Shown here piece by piece: positions 7,801-10,321 of a DNA stretch of 10,321 nt. The DNA is from an uncultured Christensenella sp. GTDB lineage: Bacteria > Bacillota > Clostridia > Christensenellales > UBA1242. The notes under the pieces were generated by a model. It had not been told where the DNA came from, searched no databases, and was given only the letters and a program-made list of their open reading frames with translations. The stretch lies in contig CAOKRZ010000027.1 in NCBI GenBank assembly GCA_948471335.1, positions 1-10,321 of the forward strand, in the 5' to 3' direction. Numbering within the stretch: the stretch's first letter is position 1; each line of letters starts with the position of its first letter. The translations under genes were made by a program, and so were the position numbers.

Positions 7801-10321
7801 ATGTTCCGTAGCTGCTTGAATATTCTTCATATCTGATTTCTACGTTTTCTTCTGAAGGCAAGATTTCTACGCCTGAGATTGTTCCAAGCTTATAGTTGTC
7901 TTTGTCCGAACCAGTAAGCACAATATCAACAAGTGAAGTTACGCCTGCTTGAACAGATGCAAATTTACCTGTGATTGATACGTCTTCATCTCCAACAATT
8001 CCGCTGAGAGTTATGTCTGCGCCTTCAATGCTGTCAGTTCTGTCATAGTTCTTTGTTGCTTTAACTACATTAAGCTCAGCTTTTTCAATTGTGAATCTTA
8101 CTGTGCTGTTGAAAGTGTAAGTTTTGTATGATGGTTGCTCATCATTTTCACTTGAATTTTTCACAATGTTGATTGAATAGTCTTTTGCGTTTTTAACTGT
8201 TTCGCCTTCATCTCCAACCCTGATTGTAATTCCTTTCATTGCAGTTGCATAAGCTGAATGAGCCTTATTTAATGTCACGCTTGTTCCACTATCCCACAAC
8301 ATAAGTGTTACAGGAATAGTTATTGAAGTTTTTGAGTCTTTGAAAATGAGGACATATCCGTTTTCATCTTCACCAATTTCTACTTCCACACCTTCGCCAT
8401 TGTAAGCTTTTTTAAGCTTTGCAAGGTTGTCAGCCGAAATGCCAATTTCAAGTGTTTGTTCTGCTTCTTTTACTTGATAGTATCTGTTGTCAGGATTAAT
8501 CTTAATGATATAGTTATCATACTCAGCAGTGTAAAGATTTAATTCTGAATCGAATGTAGAGTCTTTAAGATTTACGCCATATGTTCCTACGCTTGGGTTT
8601 TCAGGGAAAGATGAACCTTTAACAAACTTAACATCAACTGATTCGTTTGTTTGAGCAATGTTGATTCTTGCATCAAAAGATTCTGCAATTCCCACACCAA
8701 CATAACTTGAAAGTTTGTAAACTTCTTCCTTGCCTTCAACGCCAAGGTTTTCAATCATGTCAGCATCTTGAATTGTGTATTCAAACTTGTTGACTGTCAA
8801 TGAGCAAGAAATTGTGCCACCTTCAATAACATTATTTGGGCTGTTTTTAACTGACATTGTTATTGTATAGATTCCTGCATCTTTTATGAAACCTTCAACA
8901 TTTGTTTGAGTTAAGTCAATCGTCTCCTTATCTTTTGTGAGAGTAATATTGAACTGTTCCAATATGTTTGGATGCAATAGAGTCTTAAATTCTGTTTCGC
9001 CAGTGCTTATTGTTCCATTATATTCAACAGTTTCCGAAATTTTTACAATGCTATCAAGATATTGATTTGAGTAAGTAAACTCTTTAGTGACAAATTCAAA
9101 TGATTTGATGATACTGATAAGCATCTCAACTTGATAAGAATATTCAACAATCTGAACTTGATCTGCTCTGTTGTCGTTAGGATTTGAGTAAGTGTAAGTT
9201 GCAATGAACTTATAGCTTCCTTCTGAAGCCTTTACATTCTCAAAGTCTCCGATATGAGAATCTTCATAAGTTTCACTGTCTTCATTCCATTTTTTGTTTT
9301 CATAACTTACAGAAGTGCTGTCTGTTACATATGAAGGAACTGAGAAGAAGAAAGATGGAGTAAGCGATATATGGTAAGCTCCAGGCTCATAGTCAAATTT
9401 CTCAATTTTCTTAATTTCAGTCACTTCAATTGTATCCATATCCCAAAGCGCGATTGCTTTTGCAGGAGTGAAGCCTTCAGTTGAAGAGAAAGTTTTTGTG
9501 TCTTTATCATATGTCACTTCATCAGTGTTTTGAAAGCCAGCGAAAGTGAAACCATCATTTTTTGGATCAACTGCAGCGCGAGTATAGCTTCCGCCGTTTT
9601 GAATATAGAAATATCCGTTAGCTTCAGTTCTGTCTGTGATTGCCACATTTGAAGTGTTGTTGTAGATATTCACTCTTCTTGAGTCAGTGAAGACTGCGAA
9701 GAATGAGTCTCCATCACTTGAAAGTGTTTCATTCAAAGTGAGTGAAGCATCTGAAGTGTAAGAGTCAAGGTTTCCAGCATAAGAATATGCTGCGCCATTA
9801 AATATAACAATATCATTTTTGTTTGCAAAGTCAACAAGAGCCCAATTTGAATTGATTGATCCCTTATTTAATGTTGCATGGATTGTAAGCTCACTCGCCT
9901 CATCTGAGAGAGCGATTTGTGCAAGACCTTTATCTTGAATCATTGTGAAGATGAGAGATCCTTCATAGAAGAAGCTGTATTGTTTTTCAGTTGCACTTAT
10001 TGTGTTGCTTTTTCCGGCATAGTCAAATGAGAATTCGAATGACCAGTCAGCATCAATGTTTTGAAGGTTTCCGTTTGCACCCAAAACAAGTTGTCCGTTT
10101 GCATCAGCAGTGAGATATTTTGCATCAAAAGTGTGCATTGAGCCGCTGAACTCTTTGACAACAAATGCACCGTTGAACACAACTTTATAGTTGCTTGAAA
10201 GAACTTCTGTTTCGCCTTTCTTAACAACGAGGTCTTGAATGTTTTGTGCGTTTAATTGAACATCGCAGTTTTCATCGCCGTAAGAGCCAACTGCAGCACT
10301 TTTTGTTGAAACATTTGTGAA
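1874..10321 (-). CDS. Giant multidomain repeat surface protein with C-terminal membrane anchor (5' end outside window)
   Basis: The frame is open from the right edge to a TAG at 1874, giving 2815 visible residues (near 300 kDa); start codon and signal peptide lie outside. Numbering from the edge: residues 1-745 are beta-rich, Ig-like stretches with no family I recognise firmly; 749-1019 hold two YDG domains; about 1035-2500 hold InlB-B-like units and many repeats with a GY-F core followed by strand pairs; about 2665-2771 resemble a shortened GLUG domain (GDGSENNPYII); 2777-2801 form one hydrophobic helix; 2802-2815 form a basic tail. The tail predicts an extracellular body with a cytoplasmic C-terminus. 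There is no LPXTG motif, and I see no catalytic motif. I found only three cysteines (C19, C506, C2325), usual for an exported protein. A role in adhesion or as a surface stalk is inference; the ligand cannot be told. Its own terminator shows it is separate from the rpsF operon. Confidence 0.9.
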   Translation of the reverse strand, partial: FTNVSTKSAAVGSYGDENCDVQLNAQNIQDLVVKKGETEVLSSNYKVVFNGAFVVKEFSGSMHTFDAKYLTADANGQLVLGANGNLQNIDADWSFEFSFDYAGKSNTISATEKQYSFFYEGSLIFTMIQDKGLAQIALSDEASELTIHATLNKGSINSNWALVDFANKNDIVIFNGAAYSYAGNLDSYTSDASLTLNETLSSDGDSFFAVFTDSRRVNIYNNTSNVAITDRTEANGYFYIQNGGSYTRAAVDPKNDGFTFAGFQNTDEVTYDKDTKTFSSTEGFTPAKAIALWDMDTIEVTEIKKIEKFDYEPGAYHISLTPSFFFSVPSYVTDSTSVSYENKKWNEDSETYEDSHIGDFENVKASEGSYKFIATYTYSNPNDNRADQVQIVEYSYQVEMLISIIKSFEFVTKEFTYSNQYLDSIVKISETVEYNGTISTGETEFKTLLHPNILEQFNITLTKDKETIDLTQTNVEGFIKDAGIYTITMSVKNSPNNVIEGGTISCSLTVNKFEYTIQDADMIENLGVEGKEEVYKLSSYVGVGIAESFDARINIAQTNESVDVKFVKGSSFPENPSVGTYGVNLKDSTFDSELNLYTAEYDNYIIKINPDNRYYQVKEAEQTLEIGISADNLAKLKKAYNGEGVEVEIGEDENGYVLIFKDSKTSITIPVTLMLWDSGTSVTLNKAHSAYATAMKGITIRVGDEGETVKNAKDYSINIVKNSSENDEQPSYKTYTFNSTVRFTIEKAELNVVKATKNYDRTDSIEGADITLSGIVGDEDVSITGKFASVQAGVTSLVDIVLTGSDKDNYKLGTISGVEILPSEENVEIRYEEYSSSYGTFFKSMTVDEIVALIGRGTIEIGTDKHAEDTSVDNISISLDTTSYEALPFSGGNYLTAGTHTINLKFTSGNYAALKEGKEVPVQVKISPISLTVKEIEIKKEYDGTTAITLPEGVSIALNGVLAGDTVNIASFAFENSSVGANRVIITLAAANDEGNYTLAKEDMPMGEIEKATVTITINKDGGLDAFNAIVDKDDESVTLAITQYTFRYDPNEDDSAYLEKIYNDLTRTMPGRKGFEATGYTFGGTALTLGSVHELLTSAYDNKGATLTPVWQRGNVTLSVSAPEGFSVKVSANGSEITESADGYVIPYFSDIEIAYTAAQGYKFAGATLAQGSQGTLEAGASGNKTGTVTVKQLKASTTLSFTQEEIEITISYNVNMPSLLKDGDITNGWANERKTVKFSELAGETIASFMPKLTAPAGTYNLNFWANGETSLSGNETIYSLFGGEGNIVKDESFNLDANWVGETYTINFKDTNNSDNIAKTISIEFGTEIGNDFIDVESEEFSYLKVPGKNLYWNTQKDGEGQTYEKSSTLTTIGTEIGDDWTLDLYTVYADLTYDLTIKAAANLDIYVGDSTSAITEDVIQSILHGSAGITIKVRPNAGYSFTYSFDGQSTEISFDEESKTITISNITAAREIVFKATANENVLRISAENASVEKDGNVVETEVVDGKLYYLIKANTGTTATFTIKPNAGYRLTADIASAIASDTIGAVLKGDNIEVTWQNFTSDARLALSAEAKDNQFSFSGIHVDRVIVNEKTLDNVSASQTVATGATATVIVYLKYGYKNITLGSFAQGVTTVEGEETFANGVFYKQFEIKGFTDDVLISVSANKRTYNFEIIAGDNGTLVDGNGETKSLNVSVEYEASFTLTAKADDSYAFSSWTNGNTVVSYENPFTFKTKDNDKELNNRIIAILENVDENGNIVINANFIEAAKEFGILLSGKGSASYILDGELFEISSGNEAKATAKFGQPFILDLKPIAGYEVKNENIKFFRDNAAISFEDFTLIDNALTINLKEGNVFDRIEISFTAAKATVSVQAVLEMLQSRDYGNGAGGSVYIAKADGTIDENAIYTGNAGIKGVDYTVDSVTDGVLYFIAEIEDGYSFVASASEGITVNSTKLNVASGEKARVFITVSSIKDGANIYGIFVAQAHQVSIKFQDKEGNDLPAGYIYIEPSNNMLVSVDNNNSSNVFVSVMADKTQEVKITVRTNFNFSFVQDNGKMAKKFTFSGSELKPSDFTTAFEDGSIQTIDIENNPKAGYREQAVMTFTGLIRHAEIVIVVEPKNYQIVFRDGVNEELGRIDATYGRELSIPDAVRQKILDKIANNSDSSFDGFYTYGLGQGRKYIEMQDGQLRVLRNWLESGYVWNGDTYEKSTNFEPSTNPAYDGIFELYASWLFNKEKLTIDFIPDILKDKAEKSNISVTDIIDRLSADTYWTNVNEAFYAEIKEGTSIWLKPYNFEGYTFKGWLIGDKFEGGDANGIYKHTCGKDELTIKAVYYANFEITVNGEGGKAFVKQDESELGSKGSVDTDKNFSLVAIANKGYKLIGWFNTETQEYLTEDGVRLLGAYYNDGTEERWTLAQPATVNPFAYMAVFEGNSIKVILDMSLVNINNQAKIEIADAILVNGEQVANKNNFEARIGDEITLQAKSAYGYGIVWQGIKFEAVSAGENGFTVYKYVVKYDDLSTNGSLVRDTIIIRPEPNATSINFRFNVSVEGNSHSAEKAGVLTDMSTGAEISTGTFVEGIRFGQVIRIRVSLASNYDIKSVAIVSKGQLILDFATMNSGYNKEQNEIRINTNILENERLMPAEGESVYIFIDYSRTLWQNVRSSSLEGDGSENNPYIISSENDLALMAYMINSGDETYANAHYKLAKNLNLSGRFWEPIGTATNPFNGVFDMGPYSIANAEHYETYTNPTTSYNGVFRYMGSDAKVLTSSNTLALALGISGGILLLIILIILIIVLSRRAHKKKIDELANS
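1877..1993 (-). other. C-terminal transmembrane anchor and basic tail
   Basis: Residues 2777-2801 form an uninterrupted run of leucine, isoleucine, valine, alanine and glycine (LALALGISGGILLLIILIIL onward), followed by SRRAHKKK and a short acidic-polar end. Helix length and the positive-inside rule predict a single-pass anchor with the tail in the cytoplasm. No LPXTG or similar sortase motif precedes it. Confidence 0.88.
2010..2330 (-). other. Shortened GLUG-type domain next to the membrane anchor
   Basis: Residues about 2665-2771 read LEGDGSENNPYIISSENDLA, then a helix-like segment with MINSGDETY, HYKLAKNLNLSG, FWEPIGTATNPFNGVFDM, then NGVFRYMGSDAKV. This is the start of the beta-helical GLUG-type module of secreted Bacillota and Bacteroidota proteins (GDGS-xx-PY-I, xLxxDIDLsg, WxPIG, FxGxFDG, then GLFGxxG). 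The module is usually continued by several further turns; here it has one short cycle and then the anchor helix. Confidence 0.68.
3590..3958 (-). repeat. InlB-B-like unit B of the giant protein
   Basis: Starts NYQIVFRDGVNEELG with ATYGRELSIP, has a longer helical insertion (VRQKILDKIANNSD), then YVWNGDTYEKSTN and the closing FELYASW. The final LYASW is the typical end of InlB B/Listeria-Bacteroides repeats. Compared with unit A it is about 25 residues longer, mostly in the middle. Confidence 0.65.
6118..6412 (-). repeat. InlB-B-like unit A of the giant protein
   Basis: The unit opens YTINFKDTNN, continues with KTISIEFGTEIG, LYWNTQKDGEGQTYEKSS and closes with LDLYTVYADL. Opening strand, central WN segment and closing LY-xx strand match the InlB B-repeat layout (often ending LYAxW). 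It shares TYEKS with unit B at 3590-3958. Within it the 14-base sequence encoding GTEIG occurs twice, at 6180-6193 and 6324-6337. Confidence 0.6.
7265..7515 (-). repeat. YDG-type domain 2 of the giant protein
   Basis: Residues about 936-1019 contain the canonical KEYDGTT (Y942, D943, G944), then LNGVLAGDTVNI (G964, D965), SSVGANRVIITL and GNYTLAKED. This is the better-preserved copy. It is separated from copy 1 by about 110 residues that look like another Ig-like domain (TAGTHTINLKFTSGNYA) rather than being in direct tandem. Confidence 0.8.
7845..8075 (-). repeat. YDG-type domain 1 of the giant protein
   Basis: Residues about 749-826 follow the YDG pattern: a strand ending KNYDRT (757-762; arginine replaces the usual glycine), then LSGIVGDEDVSI with G777/D778, then a stretch ending DNYKLG. 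YDG domains are beta-sandwich building blocks of large secreted bacterial proteins and have no known enzymatic role. Confidence 0.72.

Noticed and set aside
1874..10180. GTG at 10178-10180 as the true start of the giant protein
   Set aside because: The frame stays open for 47 more codons to the window edge with the same domain-like character, no ribosome binding site precedes the GTG, and no signal peptide follows it.

Overview
The window looks like AT-rich Bacillota DNA, most plausibly an uncultivated, gut-type Clostridia-like lineage. The grounds are strong AGGAGG-type ribosome binding sites, a consensus sigma-A promoter, the Firmicutes-style rpsF-ssb-rpsR cluster, a DUF1385/YqhQ-like gene beside rpmE, and a very large surface protein built from YDG, InlB-B-like and related repeat domains. 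The lineage is inference; the gene calls for the ribosomal proteins and SSB are firm. Every gene I can support lies on the minus strand, so transcription runs from right to left.

Right part (1874-10321): one uninterrupted reading frame fills 82% of the window and runs off the right edge. The visible 2815 residues are the C-terminal part of a giant secreted or surface protein: Ig-like N-terminal stretches, two YDG domains, a long array of roughly 90-115-residue bacterial repeat domains with InlB-B-like units, a shortened GLUG-type domain, then one membrane helix and a basic cytoplasmic tail. There is no LPXTG motif. An intrinsic terminator follows the stop codon directly.

Middle part (about 437-1814): a perfect TTGACA-17-TATAAT promoter drives a structured leader and the genes rpsF (S6), ssb, rpsR (S18) and, unusually, rpmE (zinc-type L31), with 19-27-base gaps each carrying a ribosome binding site. 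A second intrinsic terminator closes this transcript. The leader holds mutually exclusive pairings next to the rpsF Shine-Dalgarno sequence, in the place where S6:S18 feedback control is known in other bacteria.

Left part (1-402): the N-terminal 134 residues of a membrane protein that resembles DUF1385/YqhQ but has lost the usual glycine-rich N-terminal motif. It runs off the left edge. In many Clostridia this family sits between rpmE and prmC-prfA, so those genes may follow. I see no mobile elements, CRISPR arrays, tRNAs or rRNAs, and no credible plus-strand genes.
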